Below are positions 12,131 through 23,863 of a stretch of 64,000 nucleotides of DNA, one piece after another; position 1 is the first letter of the stretch, and every line of letters begins with the position of its first letter. The position numbers and the translations under genes were made by a program. Source of the stretch: Polytrichum commune (taxonomy: Eukaryota > Streptophyta > Polytrichopsida > Polytrichales > Polytrichaceae). The DNA lies in assembly GCA_950295325.1 (NCBI GenBank), contig OX485804.1:37076001-37140000 (forward strand). The letters run 5' to 3'. The notes beneath the pieces are model-generated. The model worked only from the letters and a program-made list of their open reading frames with translations, was not told the DNA's origin and did not search any database.

Positions 12131-12622
12131 GGGCCACTTCACACACAAGTCAAGAGCCATGACTGTGAAAATTGTGAGAGCCCAAAAGAAGTGTCCAAAG
12201 GCCATCCCAAGACACTTCCAAAACCATGTAGTACAGTCATGGGCCCTCAAGTGTAGTGTGAAGTCATATGTAACCAACCCCTCACTGAACCCAAATATAA
12301 TCTCAATGAATTCATGTTCACACGGGATCCTCACACATCATCGAATAGAACAAATCAACGGTTGCGAGGTTTCGGAGTGTCACGGTCTCCCGGTTTTGTG
12401 TTGGGCATAACTCCAAGAGGCGGTTTTTGGAAATAATCCAAGTGGTCATGAAACATGATCCATTTGATGCCATGTAGGAATCCATGTAGACTTTCACATC
12501 CATCTCGCATTCGCCTACTCCGTTGGTCCCTCAAGCGTAGTGTAAAGCGAACCTGAACCGGCGTCGCCTTTTCCACCAATGAGAGTGCTTGAAATGCAAT
12601 GGTCACGGGCTCTCAGTGGCCG
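12131..12622 (+). mobile_element. Harbinger-like MITE of the GGGCCACTTCACAC family, copy 1
   Basis: It begins GGGCCACTTCACACACAAG immediately after TTA (12128-12130). The body matches the reverse complement of 61192-61665 closely, for example GTGAGAGCCCAAAAGAA, GTGTCCAAAGGCCATC and CACTACACTTGAGGG-type segments, and near the right end CAATGAGAGTGCTTGAA and GCAATGGTCACGGGC. The right terminus (CAGTGGCC) is worn. The frames on both strands within it are not genes. Confidence 0.65.
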
Positions 12623-13273
12623 TGGACCAAGTGCTTTGGTCTATGCGATTCTTGGAGTAAATTTAGACTTGAAATAATCGTGGATCAGTTTCAGGGAGTG
12701 TATTATGGGCGGCATGGACTCCGCAGTCCATACATATTATAACTGTATGGATGAGGCCCAAAAGCCCTAAGTTATCCACAACTTTGTTGACAGTTGAATC
12801 GATTCTAAATAGGAAGACAATATATAGTTTGTAGCCGATACGCAAGTGGGGTTGGAAACCTGGAAACCCAAAAAGCATTTCAGGGTTATCTACGAGAGTG
12901 CTTTTTTTGAGCTTGTACACTGTGACTTAATTAACTCATCACGAAACCAGTTTGTAAGAGAGGCTCCACTTGCAACTGATGAGACTGTGTCAAATGAAAA
13001 GGCTCTAATTAAATCCAAGAATATGCCCTGGACCTAATTAATGTGACCGACTGTGAGGAAGAGTCAAATCCTGGAAAACGTTTGAACCGTTCTCGAACTC
13101 AATACTTGTTCTTCACAGTTGCCTAGGTAACCAGTTTTCCTCTATAATATATTTATTGTGATTGAATGTGGATTAATGGATATTCACGAATTCCCTCTTT
13201 TGCGACCATGCGCCCACCCATGCAGCAGGTGGCCTGCACATCTTGCTTGGTTTGCTTGAAGCTAACCTTATTA
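12623..13273. other. Spacer without recognised genes
   Basis: AT-rich sequence; frames of 60-85 codons on both strands have no domain. The right end runs into the TTA target site of the next MITE at 13271-13273. Confidence 0.4.
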
Positions 13274-13804
13274 TGCCCCCTCCCCACCCGACTTTACCAA
13301 ATAACCAAAAAAATTCCCAAAAACCGGGTAAAGCTCCCTCGGTTATAAGGGAGGCATCTGGCTATCCCAATGCACCTACAAGAACTTGCTCCGGAGGTTT
13401 TTGAGTGGGTTTTAGTTAAGTAGGTTTCACACATGTTCATTGGTTTTATCTACCAAGCAATGACATGTTGGATAGTTTTTGTCCCATCCCCGAATGCCTT
13501 ACTACTCATCTATCTTACCATCGGTTTCTGTTCATGAAGCTCCTCGTGCCCCTCATAGCTAAGACTAAAAAGCAACCAATCACAAGGGCGGGAGGCGACA
13601 CTTTTAAAAGTCCTACATTCTTGCCTCATGTCTAGGTACCGATGGGGAGGGGGGGGGTCGGTGCTTGAGGCTTACAACCTCCACTCTTAAGCCATGCCAC
13701 ATCATTTGCCAACTAGGCTCGGCACTAGATAATGTCGATGGTGTGAAGGCCGTGTTTTTAGAACCAACTTTGAGGCTTAGCTAAAGTCAGGTGGGGAGGG
13801 GGCA
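13274..13804 (+). mobile_element. Harbinger-like MITE, TGCCCCCTCCCCAC family, copy 1 (531 bp)
   Basis: Starts TGCCCCCTCCCCACCCGACT after TTA (13271-13273) and ends with the complement, GTGGGGAGGGGGCA, before TTA (13805-13807). The 3-bp TTA target duplication and the long GC-rich terminal inverted repeats fit PIF/Harbinger-type MITEs. The body matches 20444-20966 almost base for base. A G run lies near 13640. No transposase is encoded. Confidence 0.75.
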
Positions 13805-13807
13805 TTA

Positions 13808-14171
13808 TGGCCGCTTCACGCGGTTTCCAAGTCCTAAGTCCCAAGTCACTTGAGGTCGATCCGTGCAATCTCCGCCGTTGAGAGCATGGGACTTACCACT
13901 TCGCACGGGGTCCCAAGTCCAAAGTCCTAGGTATGACATGGATGTCTACATGGCAACACTTTTTGGAGGTGAGGCTCGGGACTTGTGAGACCTAACTCTC
14001 AAAAAAAGTCTCATGAATACTTTTGTATAAAATAATGAAGATTCAACTTTAATGATGATTAAAGCATATTTTAATGGTTTCTTGAGGCTCAGAAGTTGGG
14101 ACTTTGCCTTCATGTTGGGACTTGCTAACATGAGTGGGACTTGGGACTTGGGACCCCATGTGAACCAACCC
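13808..14171 (+). mobile_element. Harbinger-like MITE, middle member of a three-element chain
   Basis: Lies between TTA at 13805-13807 and TTA at 14172-14174, both shared with its neighbours. The left end TGGCCGCTTCACGCGGTTTC and the right end in reverse complement GGGTTGGTTCACATGGGGTC are related. Its body is full of short CCAAGTCC / GGACTTGG blocks and is a relative of 14175-14658 and 19518-19905. Confidence 0.65.
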
Positions 14172-14174
14172 TTA

Positions 14175-14658
14175 GGGCCATTTCACACATGGTTCCAAGT
14201 CCTAAGCCTCGAGTCACTTGAGATCAATCCATGCAACCTCAGCCATTGAGAGCATTGGAAGTTGGGACTTGTCATTTCACATCGGGTCCCAAGTCTAAGT
14301 CCCAAGTCACTCGAGGTCAATCCATGCAATCTTAGTTGTTGAGAGCATGGAATTCATGACTTACCACTTCACATGGAGTCCCAAGCCCTAAGTCCCAAAC
14401 ATGACATGAATGCCTACATGACAACCTTTCTTGGAGATGAGTTTTGGGATTTGTGTTGAGAGTTGGGTGGAGAAAATATCTCCACCCAACTCTCAACACA
14501 AATCCCAAGATTTTTTTACATTAAAATTTTCAAAATTTGGGTTTAATGAATGTAAACCGTACTTTAATGGTTTATTGAGGCTTAAAAGTTGGGGCTTTGC
14601 CTTCATGTTGGGACTTGCTGACATGAGTGGGACTTGGGGACCCCATGTGTACCGGCCC
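14175..14658 (+). mobile_element. Harbinger-like MITE with perfect internal stem (484 bp)
   Basis: Bounded by TTA at 14172-14174 and 14659-14661. The left end is GGGCCATTTCACACATGG and the right end in reverse complement is GGGCCGGTACACATGGGG. Inside, 14444-14473 and 14479-14508 are perfect 30-base inverted arms around a 5-base spacer, so the transcript would fold into a strong stem. The relative at 19518-19905 has the same stem in decayed form. Confidence 0.7.
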
Positions 14659-14725
14659 TTAGTTGAAAGGTCGTTGTTGCCATGAGATACTAGAAAGCTC
14701 ATTTTGTGTCCCATGCTAAAGCTTT

Positions 14726-15370
14726 AAAATAGCTACATTTGTTAGGTCCCTATCGAAACATGTTTCATTAGCAGTAGGTTATAATACCTCTCTCTCATGC
14801 CACGAATATTCGCAAAACAAGATAATAAAACAAGGGGTCCATGTCATGACAAAATGAAAAAAATCTCGGGTCACATGGCTCAAGTGCAAATTTATGATTG
14901 CACTAGTGTAAAGGAGAAGCCCCTATTGAAGAATAATATTCTCTCATATGTGTGTACACAACCATCTTTTGTGTTCGGAAGCATTGAATGTGTTGCGGTG
15001 ACTAGGTAGCCTGCATGGGAGTCATACTTATCATGTGTTTGTGTGCTCCATGTTGATGTTGAAACTTCAAAATAAAATGCATTTGTTAGGTCCTTATCAA
15101 AACATGAGTAATTAGCACTAGGTGCTACCCCTCTCCCACACCAAGTAGATTTGCAAACCAAAAAAAGAAAAAAAAAGGATGTATGTATGACCTAAAAAGA
15201 AGAGTTTTTTTTGGGGGGGGGGTCACATGGTTCAAGTGCATGTTTGTGATTGCACCAATGTAAAGGAGAACTTATCTTAAAGAAGGTTAATTCTCTCATA
15301 TGTGTGCACACAAATATCTTCCATTTTCAAGCATCCAAGTGTTGCGGTGATAAGGTAACCAACTTGGGAT
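14726..15370 (+). repeat. Tandem duplication, two diverged units of about 344 bp
   Basis: Unit 1 (about 14726-15018) and unit 2 (about 15070-15370) share ATTTGTTAGGTCC, GGTCACATGG.TCAAGTGCA, TTGCAC.A.TGTAAAGGAGAA, TTCTCTCATATGTGTG and TGTTGCGGTGA in the same order. The landmark TTTGTTAGGTCC recurs 344 bases apart. A G run (15213-15222) interrupts unit 2. No gene was recognised in it. Confidence 0.6.
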
Positions 15371-16194
15371 CCATTTTCCCTATTCATTACATACAAATTT
15401 CCACATGTTGGTTCAAGTTCACTTGCAAGTGGCTTTCAGTCCTTGCGGTCAATCAGGTGGTTGAAAACTAGACAACATGTAAAGATTGTTTTATTTTCCA
15501 CTTATGATGCCTCCATTTACCCCCGGAAACTTTGATGATCCTCACTCAAGAAAATAGAGTTATGTTTAACGTTTGGAATGGTGAGCAATGAGCTTTGAGC
15601 GGTGAAACTAGTAACAAACTTGGTAATGCACACTATTGTATCCTATAACCATGACTACTTTAGTTGATAATGTAGAAGCCCAATTAATTTAATGTGTTTT
15701 GAACATGCCTCTTATTGGAATAATGGGCACATAGGCACATGTGACGGAGGGTTGAGGAAAACAAAGGCTATGAGAGAAATGTCCAATATAGATTTCACCA
15801 ACAAGTGAGATAATGAGAATACTAAGAGATGCATCATGTGCATTTATCATTGAAAATATAGCCACATATTGCGGTATATTGTTGATTGTCACTACTCTCA
15901 TTTTTCACCACACTATGCATTATCATTCAATTCATTGTCACCCATTCGCTCTCATTCCTCTATCTCCATATAATCCACAACACCAGGATCATAAGACAAC
16001 TCCCAAAGTCGACGAGGTGGAGTGGATGCCTTGACCATGGCCATGGTAACATCTTCAACATAACATGGAAGGAGATGTTTGAAAGGTGGGGATACAATAA
16101 ATGCTAGCAATCTATACATACGATGTGACATATATGTGATTTAGGATTTATGAATGAAATCAAAAACTTTAAATAACAACCACAAAACTAACAC
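15371..16194. other. Intergenic DNA, no gene recognised
   Basis: Only short overlapping frames (about 70 codons) on both strands. No repeat partner was noticed. Confidence 0.4.
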
Positions 16195-17209
16195 TTACAT
16201 ACTCAAGCGGAAATGCTTCGATCGAGGTTGAATTGGTCCTTCTTTGTCATCAAGTGATGATCTCAAAATCACTCCAACAACGGTGCCAAATGCTTCTTTG
16301 TTGCAAAGTTGAATAAGCACCTTCTCAAATATGGAACTTTGTCTTCCTTTGTAATCACATTGCATCCAAAATGCTAACAAGCAATAACAAAAGCACTTGT
16401 AAGGACGTTGAAAAATGAGGTCATATAATGTTTTATTATGTACACATGAATGGAGAGAAATAAATGAAAACATGTTCACCCATGGATGCCAAGGTGTCAA
16501 GAACAACATCGCCAACTTTTTGTGCAAGCTTCAATAAATATCCGCAACAAGAGAGGGTCCTTCTCACGAGCACCTTGCCATGACTTAGCTCCATCCTTGA
16601 GTTGTGCTTCTTTAGTAATGGAGGAACATAAAACATCATCATCATTGACATTCAAATTGCTTTGGATTTTGAATTTACTCCTAGTTCCATTGCCACTAAC
16701 AAAAGGAAGGATGCAGAAATGTTTATTGTGTCATTCACAAATGCAGCCTCAATTTAACATAGAGTGGAGAAATCAATGTACTTTGCAAAGAACAACAAGC
16801 TAGTATTCATGAACTTGAGGATTCTTAATATGTGTAATACCGTCCAAATTTGTCCAAAGTCTCATTTTGTTGACTCCCCGCCAATCATGGAGAAGGTCGA
16901 AGTTATAAGTGAGTGCAAAACTCTTAGCGCCATCTCTAACTTTCTTGAATTATGGGAGAAAAACAAACAATGCATCATCATCCTTCAAAAGAGAGTACAC
17001 AAACTCAAAAATTGCCTCCACTTTGTCAATTACACATTCATTCCACACCAAGACAATATTGGAAGGGGAGGATATGCTAGGAACAATATTTCATAAATAT
17101 CAATCATCATCAAATCAACACCTCCATGAGCCAAAGTAGTAGATGAACCATGCACTCTTCACCTACAAACCAAACCAAACCAAATACAATATAATCAAAT
17201 ACAAAATAC

Positions 17210-17241
<32 letters not shown>

Positions 17242-18710
17242 TTCCACTTCAAGGATGCCCAAAACATATAGCCAATTACCATTTTTATAAATTCATGAGT
17301 TTGGACAAGAATCCCACCACTAGAATCTTCTTGTACAATCTTCAAGATTGAGATATTTGCAATCAATACACAATTGCATGCACATCTTGTTGCACTTGAG
17401 GCCAACTTACCAAATGTTGAGACAATTGAACAACCGTGTATTGTGTATTGTTCCATGGTGTGGTTTTCAAACATTCCCAGATGGTGCCACTACAACATGG
17501 ACCACAAAATGAGCATCCTTAGCTCCTTGTTTCCTTGTTTTCTTTTGCGTAGCCTAACATGATTGAGTAGCGCCAGGTGCATAATATATTCATTATCATT
17601 GCCATGTTGTACTTGGGATGGCGAAGTGCCATCTAACGACTTTCACTCCTTTTCCTCTTCTACAAGGTTAAAAACAAAAAGGACGCTCTATAAACCAAGA
17701 ACAATATTGGAATGTCTAGAGTCCAAGCTTTCAATTGTGCTTGTGCAAATATACACATGCCACTGGACTTGTCAATCCATGATGCCAAGAAAAGAGGAAG
17801 GGCTTCTTTGCGACTGCTTTCCTTACCAAAAGTTCCCGCTTCAAATACTTGAGCATTGAAAACATCTTAGAACATAATGGAAACATTCATTATTTGTTAT
17901 TTCAATAAAATTAAAATATGACAAACCTTGCATCCAATTACTACCTATAAAGAACACGCTTGAAAGCGGCCTCTCCATTGGTGAATTCAAGGAGGTTGGA
18001 AGATTTAGTATAAAGAGTTTGTCCCCTTTATGATTGTATTAAATGCCTTCTCCCATATGTCAATATGCCAACATTCAATGTACTTGGAAGGCTTGAGTAT
18101 TCCATCCTCCCACCATATTTCATCTTGATCCTCTTCGATAGCCTCAAATTCCATAACAACGGCTTCTTCCAATTGAGAATCACTAAATAAGACATAAGAA
18201 AAATGAAACACATGATAAAAATTAAAAAAATTAAAACAAAGTTAAAGCATGTATTATATTAATGAAAGGTACATGTGTCCAAAACAAAACCTCTGAAAGC
18301 CAAGTACCTAGTTTGACCTCTTTGGCATTAGCCACATATTATCAGTTTGTATCATGGATACAAAGGCATTATAATGATTGTCTCCAAGGGGGAAAAAATC
18401 ATTTTTTTTGTGTGTGTTCATAGCTATTATTCCACGGTGTAATTGCCCACACTTCACAAGAATGTCTTCTCTAGTGGGGGGGAAGAGGGGTCAGTGGGTT
18501 TCGTGCAAGCATATGTATTATATGTTCAAATATCTTTGCAAGGTTGAGAACACCATGGATAAGTTCATTCATGCCCCAACTTTCAATTACAACAAGGTCA
18601 TGTGTGTACCCTAGCTTGCTGGTGTGGTCATTGAACCATTTTTCATCCATAGCATGTAACTCATCGATTGTATTAAACAAACAAAGACAAGAGCGCAGTA
18701 AGTTAGCCAC
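16195..18710 (-). pseudogene. Eroded importin-beta-like (SAD2/importin-7 class) gene relic, tentative
   Basis: Reading the minus strand from high to low coordinates gives short protein-like blocks whose order resembles the importin-7/SAD2 nuclear import receptors, which are built of HEAT repeats. Blocks are SWGMNELIHGVLNLAKIFE near 18600-18530, an acidic DEIWWEDG near 18130-18105, AQAQLKAW near 17745, PQVQQDVHAIVY then SKLMN at about 17420-17295, DDDALFVFL near 17000-16970, and QKVGDVVLDTLASM near 16530-16490. Stops and frame changes separate them. Gaps are longer than the protein distances, as if old introns remain, so it would be an unprocessed pseudogene. The similarity was judged by eye from memory of the family and is weak in each block; the collinearity is the argument. 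A (CA)n run at 17213-17240 lies inside. Confidence 0.35.
17213..17240. repeat. (AC)n microsatellite
   Basis: About 14 AC dinucleotides following an A/C-rich stretch (CAAACCAAACCAAA). It explains the valine-cysteine run in the minus-strand frame crossing it. Confidence 0.95.
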
Positions 18711-18934
18711 AATCTATAAAGCATAACTCAAGGAAGCTCATGAGTGCTCCAAGAGCCTTTAGTTTGTAAAAATCTAAAACCAACATGCAAACCCTAACAA
18801 GAACATACATTGCAATCATTAAGGACTATGACAACGGATGGAAATGTGAAGTAGATGAAACTAACACATTTATTGCTAAAAATAAATTAAACTTAGGGCC
18901 CTTTTTTGTACATTCACTTCAAAAAAAATAGTCT

Positions 18935-19085
18935 TTCTAGATGTACACAATAAAGAATAATAATACCTCTCCTTAATGTAAACTATGTAATACCTCAAAT
19001 AACACCCCTTCTTACAATCATGTTGGTTCATACGTGGTATGTAGAGTCCACCCCCTTAGGTCCAGACCATACTTTAAAAGTTAGG
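18935..19085 (+). repeat. Dispersed repeat with AATACCTCTC core, copy 1
   Basis: It shares, in order, ATGTACACA, AATAATACCTCTCCTT, ACTATGTA, CCTCAAAT, ACCCC, CA.TCATGTT.GTT and TGGTATG..GAGTCCACCCCCT with 49505-49640 and 59575-59700, all in the same orientation. The ends are not defined and no coding potential is seen. Confidence 0.55.
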
Positions 19086-19517
19086 TGAACTCCTTGGACC
19101 TCTTCTCACCATCCCAATGACTTTTTTAAAACTTTCGGATTTCGGTATGCACATGGGACCCACCAACTTAAATCCCATATCAGCCTATTTATTTAGAGCC
19201 CGGCGCCCACTCTTTGAGTATGGAAATTTTAAGCATTAAAAAAACTTGGGTGACTTTATGCATAAGCTCTCAAACACACGTTTAGCCAACTCAAATGGGA
19301 GTTTGATGCCAACAGCCAACACTTTACAAATAACTTTAGTATTCCTCATAGTTTAAGAAATCAATCTTGAAAGTTGGGTTCAATCCAAAAGTAAAGTTAA
19401 CTAAAAGGTGTTTTGGACCCCAAGTTTCTTGGACCCATACCCTAATGTAGACCCATCTTCTAGCACCATTGCATCACACATAATGAGCAAACAAAATTCC
19501 CGATTACAATAAGTTAA

Positions 19518-19905
19518 GGGATGGTTCACATGGGGTCCGAAGTTCAATGTCCCAAATCGCTCGAGGTCAATTTGTGTAATCTCGACTATTGAAAGCATGG
19601 AAGTTGGGACTTACCATTTCACATGGGGTCTCAAGTATGACATGAATGCATTACACGACAACACTTTTTGGAGGTGAGGCTGCGGACTTGTGTTGAGAGT
19701 TGGGCTGAGCAAAAAGCAACACCTGACTTTCAACACAAATCCCGCAAATATCTTTGCATAAATGAATCAAGATCCAACGTCAATGATAATTAACCATACT
19801 TTGAATGGTTTCTTGAGGCTCAAAAGTTGGGACGTTGCCTCCACGTTGGGACTTGCTAAAATGAGTGGGACTTGGGGCCTTTTGGGACCCGATGTGAACC
19901 GGCCC
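19518..19905 (+). mobile_element. Harbinger-like MITE, GGGCCGGTTCACAT family (388 bp)
   Basis: Flanked by TAA at 19515-19517 and 19906-19908. The left end is GGGATGGTTCACATGGGGTC and the right end in reverse complement is GGGCCGGTTCACATCGGGTC. It has the same layout as 14175-14658, including a central stem (about 19682-19742) that has accumulated mismatches. Confidence 0.7.
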
Positions 19906-20154
19906 TAAGGTACATGATTTCATGTCCGGGCTTGGATTGGAGGGACACATCAGCATCCTAGCTGGCTGTCCTGGCCTCCTCGACGCTTTGTCGTGGGCCC
20001 CGCCGTAAGTTAGCTTGAGGTGGGGCCCAACACATGTCCCGTGGACACAATTGTCACGGCCCTGGTGGTCCTGGAAGTGCTTCAGTGAAAGAGTGGCCCT
20101 CGTGACAGATGTGGCCAATCATTCTTACTTCACAAAAAATATCCCATTCACTTA

Positions 20155-20410
20155 TGCCCCCCTCCCCGCCCGACTTTAGCTAAGCCTAAAAGTTGGTTCT
20201 AAAATCACGGCCTTCACACCATTGACGTTATCTAGTGCCGAGCCTAGTTGGCAGATGATGTGGCATGGTTTAAGAGTGGAGGTTTTAAGCCTCAAGGACC
20301 GACCGTGCCATCGGTACCTAGACATGAATGTAGGAGCTTTAAAAGTGTCGCCTCCCGCCCTTGTGATTGGTAGCTTTTAGTCTTAGTTGTGAGGGCACGA
20401 GGAGCTTCAT
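20155..20410 (-). mobile_element. Harbinger-like MITE, TGCCCCC family, inverted half copy
   Basis: Begins TGCCCCCCTCCCCGCCCGAC after TTA (20152-20154). It is the reverse complement of the right half of the full element at 20444-20966: GTGTCGCCTCCCGCCCTTGT here pairs with ACAAGGGCGGGAGGCGACAC there. It breaks off in an A-rich tract just before the full copy, so 20155-20966 can fold into a stem of roughly 250 bases. Confidence 0.65.
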
Positions 20411-20443
20411 TAACAAAAAAAAAATTAAAAAAATCGATGCTAA

Positions 20444-20966
20444 TGCCCCCTCCCCACTTGACTTTACCAAATAACCAAAGTTTTTCCTTAATCCCGGGTA
20501 AAGCTCCCTCGGTTATAGGGGAGGCATCCGGCTATCCCAATGCACCTACAAGAACTTGCTCCGGAGATTTTTGAGTAGGTTTTAGTTAAGTAGCTTTCAC
20601 ACATGTTCATTTGTTTTATCTACCAAGCAATGACATGTTGGATAGTTTTTGTCCCATCCCCAAATCCCTTACTACTCATCTATCTTAGCATTGGTTTTTG
20701 TTAATGGAGCTCCTCGTGCCCTCATAGCTAAGACTAAAAAGCAACCAATCACAAGGGCGGGAGGCGACACTTTTAAAGGTCCTACATTCTTGCCTCATGT
20801 CTAGGTACCGATGGGAGGGTCGGTGCTTGAGGCTTAAAACCTCCACTTTTAAACCATGCCACATCATTTGCCAACTAGGCTTGGCACTATATAATGTCGA
20901 TGGTGTGAAGGCTATGTTTTTAAGACCAACTTTGAGGCTTAGCTAAAGTCAAGTGGGGAGGGGGCA
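20444..20966 (+). mobile_element. Harbinger-like MITE, TGCCCCC family, full copy 2 (523 bp)
   Basis: Starts TGCCCCCTCCCCACTTGACT after TAA (20441-20443) and ends GTGGGGAGGGGGCA before TTA (20967-20969). It is nearly identical to 13274-13804 across its whole length, so one of these moved or duplicated fairly recently compared with the other repeats here. Frames within it are not genes. Confidence 0.75.
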
Positions 20967-23332
20967 TTAGATGAAGATGTTGGCCGGTTGGCCCTAGTAC
21001 ATACTCAACCCTTTTGTTCTGGATTATCTTGAATATTGGTTGGTTGGCTATAGGCAATTGCAGATTGTTGCATGTTGGATATAAAAAACATGTTCATTTA
21101 GTATATATTGACGAAAACAACTTCATATTTTTCACACATTGGCTATACATACTAAAGTAAGATTGAAATGTATGGTGTTATTTATAATAATAAAGCACTA
21201 GCCAAAGGTGGTACATAAGTTGTTTGAGTCTAAAAAATGACTATGAGGGCTTAAAGCCAAACCTCACTTTGGCTAAAAATGGATTTTCTCTCAAGTTGGC
21301 TTGGGTGTGAGGGGCATACCTCATGGGCATATCAACTTTATAACAACATTTGTTTGGGAGAGGTGGAGCACTCACGGTCAAAAAAATTCCGACTCACGAG
21401 TGAAGTAAGCATGCAAGTGAGCAAAGGGCACATCCAAAGGTCATGGTTTGCATGCATTCCTTGAGCTTATGAAGTATAGTTTGAGGACAATGTTGTGCTT
21501 CAACATACCCCCCCCCCCTTTGAAATGATTGTGATTGACAAGGATTCAAGATTCACATTCAAGGTCTATCATGAAGGGAGGATCGATCATACAATTACCA
21601 AGAGGATTAGATTACTAAGAAAGCAATTTACCAAGAGGACCAGATCGTGGAGGGAGTACATTACCAAGAGGCGAGCAATTACCAAGAAAATGAGATTTGC
21701 CTTGCTTGCACTCATACCAAAAAGCGAGATTCACCTCGCATTCAACCACATCCCACACTATACCAATAGCATTCACATGAACAACCACGAATCACAACAA
21801 AACATACACAATATAAAACATAAACGAGGGAGAGTTTGAGCTTTCTTGTTTGGCTAAGGCGGTTGCATGCAATCAAGGTATCGGCCCTTGAATCCATCCC
21901 CCACAATCACACATTTTCCAACAACTTCAATTGTGACCGCCGCATGACAATTGCTCACCATTCCCCCAACTCCATTGTAACATGAACTGCACAGGTACAA
22001 ACTCCCCATCAAGAAATGGAAACTTGGAAAGTTAGAACAAGGGAGTAATTAACATATAGATTGGTCACTGGCCACTGCAATTGCCATCACTAAGCACTAC
22101 CAGCCAATGCACATTCATCTTGGGCAATGAATTCAAACACCAAGGCGTTACCAAAGGCGATGGCGGACTAGCAGTTCGTGATTGCTAAGGTGATGAAGAG
22201 CTCAGAGGCGATGAATGAACTGGTGGTCAAGAGCTCAGAGGCAATGAACGAAGCAATGATGAAGTTTGAGGGAGGGGAAAATGGACGCGGGAAATCTCAT
22301 AGGTGACAATGGGACTCAAATATGTCAGCAAGGGTGTTGTGTTGGTGACTACATGTAGAGGAGGACGGCAACTGAGAGAAGATGGATAGAGCCTCCATGT
22401 TAATGGAGGGTGGCAGTCACAAAGCTTTATGGCTCTAGACATGCTAGTGTCACCAATTTGGTTTGTCTTGCTCAACCCTAATTGCAAACTGTCCATGTGG
22501 TGTCACGAAAACTAAAAGTAAACCTGACATTATTTGTCACTTATTTTAAAACTTGGGCATTATAGATTTACGATGTTGTAATTACCTGTCACTTACTAAG
22601 TGATTTTTCATCCAAATTTCAATTATCCATCTCAATACTTCGTTATCAGAATATTAGGATGCAAAGTATACCAAACTTTGTTTCAATAGTTGGCATGAAT
22701 TTCATCCAAATTTCCATCATCTGTGACAATATTTATATTTATTCATAAGAAGTGCCATTAAAAAAGTTACCACAGTGACATAAAATACCATATGACATTA
22801 AATACAATATATAGTAGTGTACTCATGCTATGATCAACCCAATTTACTCGTTTATTATAGGTCGACCCCACTCTTCAGTAGATTAATTTAAGCCTTACTA
22901 AACTTTCGTTCACTTTATGCATAAGCTCCCAAACTCGTTTTTTAGCCAACTCGCATGCAGTCACTAGAACCCACAATATTTGTTAGGAACTCTCATAAGT
23001 GGTCAACTTTGGGGCCAAATTTCTAGGGATCATTAATTTTGATCCTCCTAACTTGTTGGAGACTTGGTTTATTAGCCCTCGTATTTCTTTTAATTGCCTT
23101 GAAGCGATCCGCTAATCCGGACTTATTCCTCCGCCCACAACTTGCAAACTTAGAACTTGTGTGACCCTCGCTTATGTTTGGAAATCTTAGATGAAGACCA
23201 TGGACTTTCATGCACAAGCAAACAATTCATTCCACAAATGCGGTTTTTTTTTAAGTCTTCAAAGATCCTAATCCCCAACCATGTTGGGGTTTTGATAGGT
23301 GACTGAGGCATCTTATGTAAAGTATGTACTAA
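20967..23332. other. Intergenic DNA, no gene recognised
   Basis: Includes an 11-base C run (21508-21518). A stretch at about 21595-21700 has ATTACCAAGA(G/A)-type motifs repeated several times, which gives a lysine/arginine-rich frame of 114 codons at 21495-21839 with no domain. Another stretch (22190-22260) has GAGCTCAGAGGCRATGAA twice. About 22905-22965 repeats 19245-19310 (TTTATGCATAAGCTC.CAAAC, TTAGCCAACTC). Nothing is clearly coding. Confidence 0.4.
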
Positions 23333-23630
23333 GGCCATGACCATGTAATTGTGAGGGTCCTTGATTCTCATCCAAAGGCCGTACCATTGACATGGTTTGC
23401 TGGAATTTGTGTCAAGCCTATCTCTTGGAGGTGGGCCGGACGCAAATTCTAACAAACTTATTTCTAGTCTCCCATGTAAGATTTCATGTAGGCTTTTCAT
23501 CCGTGAGAATTTCTTTGGGTCCTTAGGCCTTCACCTTCTAGTGCCAAGTGAACTTGAAGGGCTTCGACCTTTTTGACCAATGAGAGATCTTAGAATGCAA
23601 TGGTCATGGGCGTAGTGTGTGTAGTGGCCC
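23333..23630 (-). mobile_element. Harbinger-like MITE of the GGGCCACTTCACAC family, short copy (298 bp)
   Basis: Flanked by TAA (23330-23332) and TTA (23631-23633). Its left part GGCCATGACCATGTAATTGT and right part ATGAGAGATCTTAGAATGCA, then GTAGTGGCCC, match the internal and terminal parts of 12131-12622 and 61192-61665, with the middle deleted. Confidence 0.55.
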
Positions 23631-23863
23631 TTAGGTACATGATTTGTGTTGTGCAGTATTGGTAGTAGTGGGTTGAAACTTTACATGTATTCTTGCCAAA
23701 ACTAACTTATGCCAATATTCCAAAGTGGTGGGGTTGAAATTGTAGGCGTCATGAATTTTAGTCAGGATCGAGCCTTCAATCAACCTAAAATAGATGGGAT
23801 GCCCATATACTATGGACATACGACCACATGACCTTATTCTTTTTTTTTAGGAAGGGCAACTTG

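Noticed and set aside
21495-21839. 114-codon Lys/Arg-rich frame
   Set aside because: It comes from short ATTACCAAGAG-type repeats; no domain and no splice continuation.
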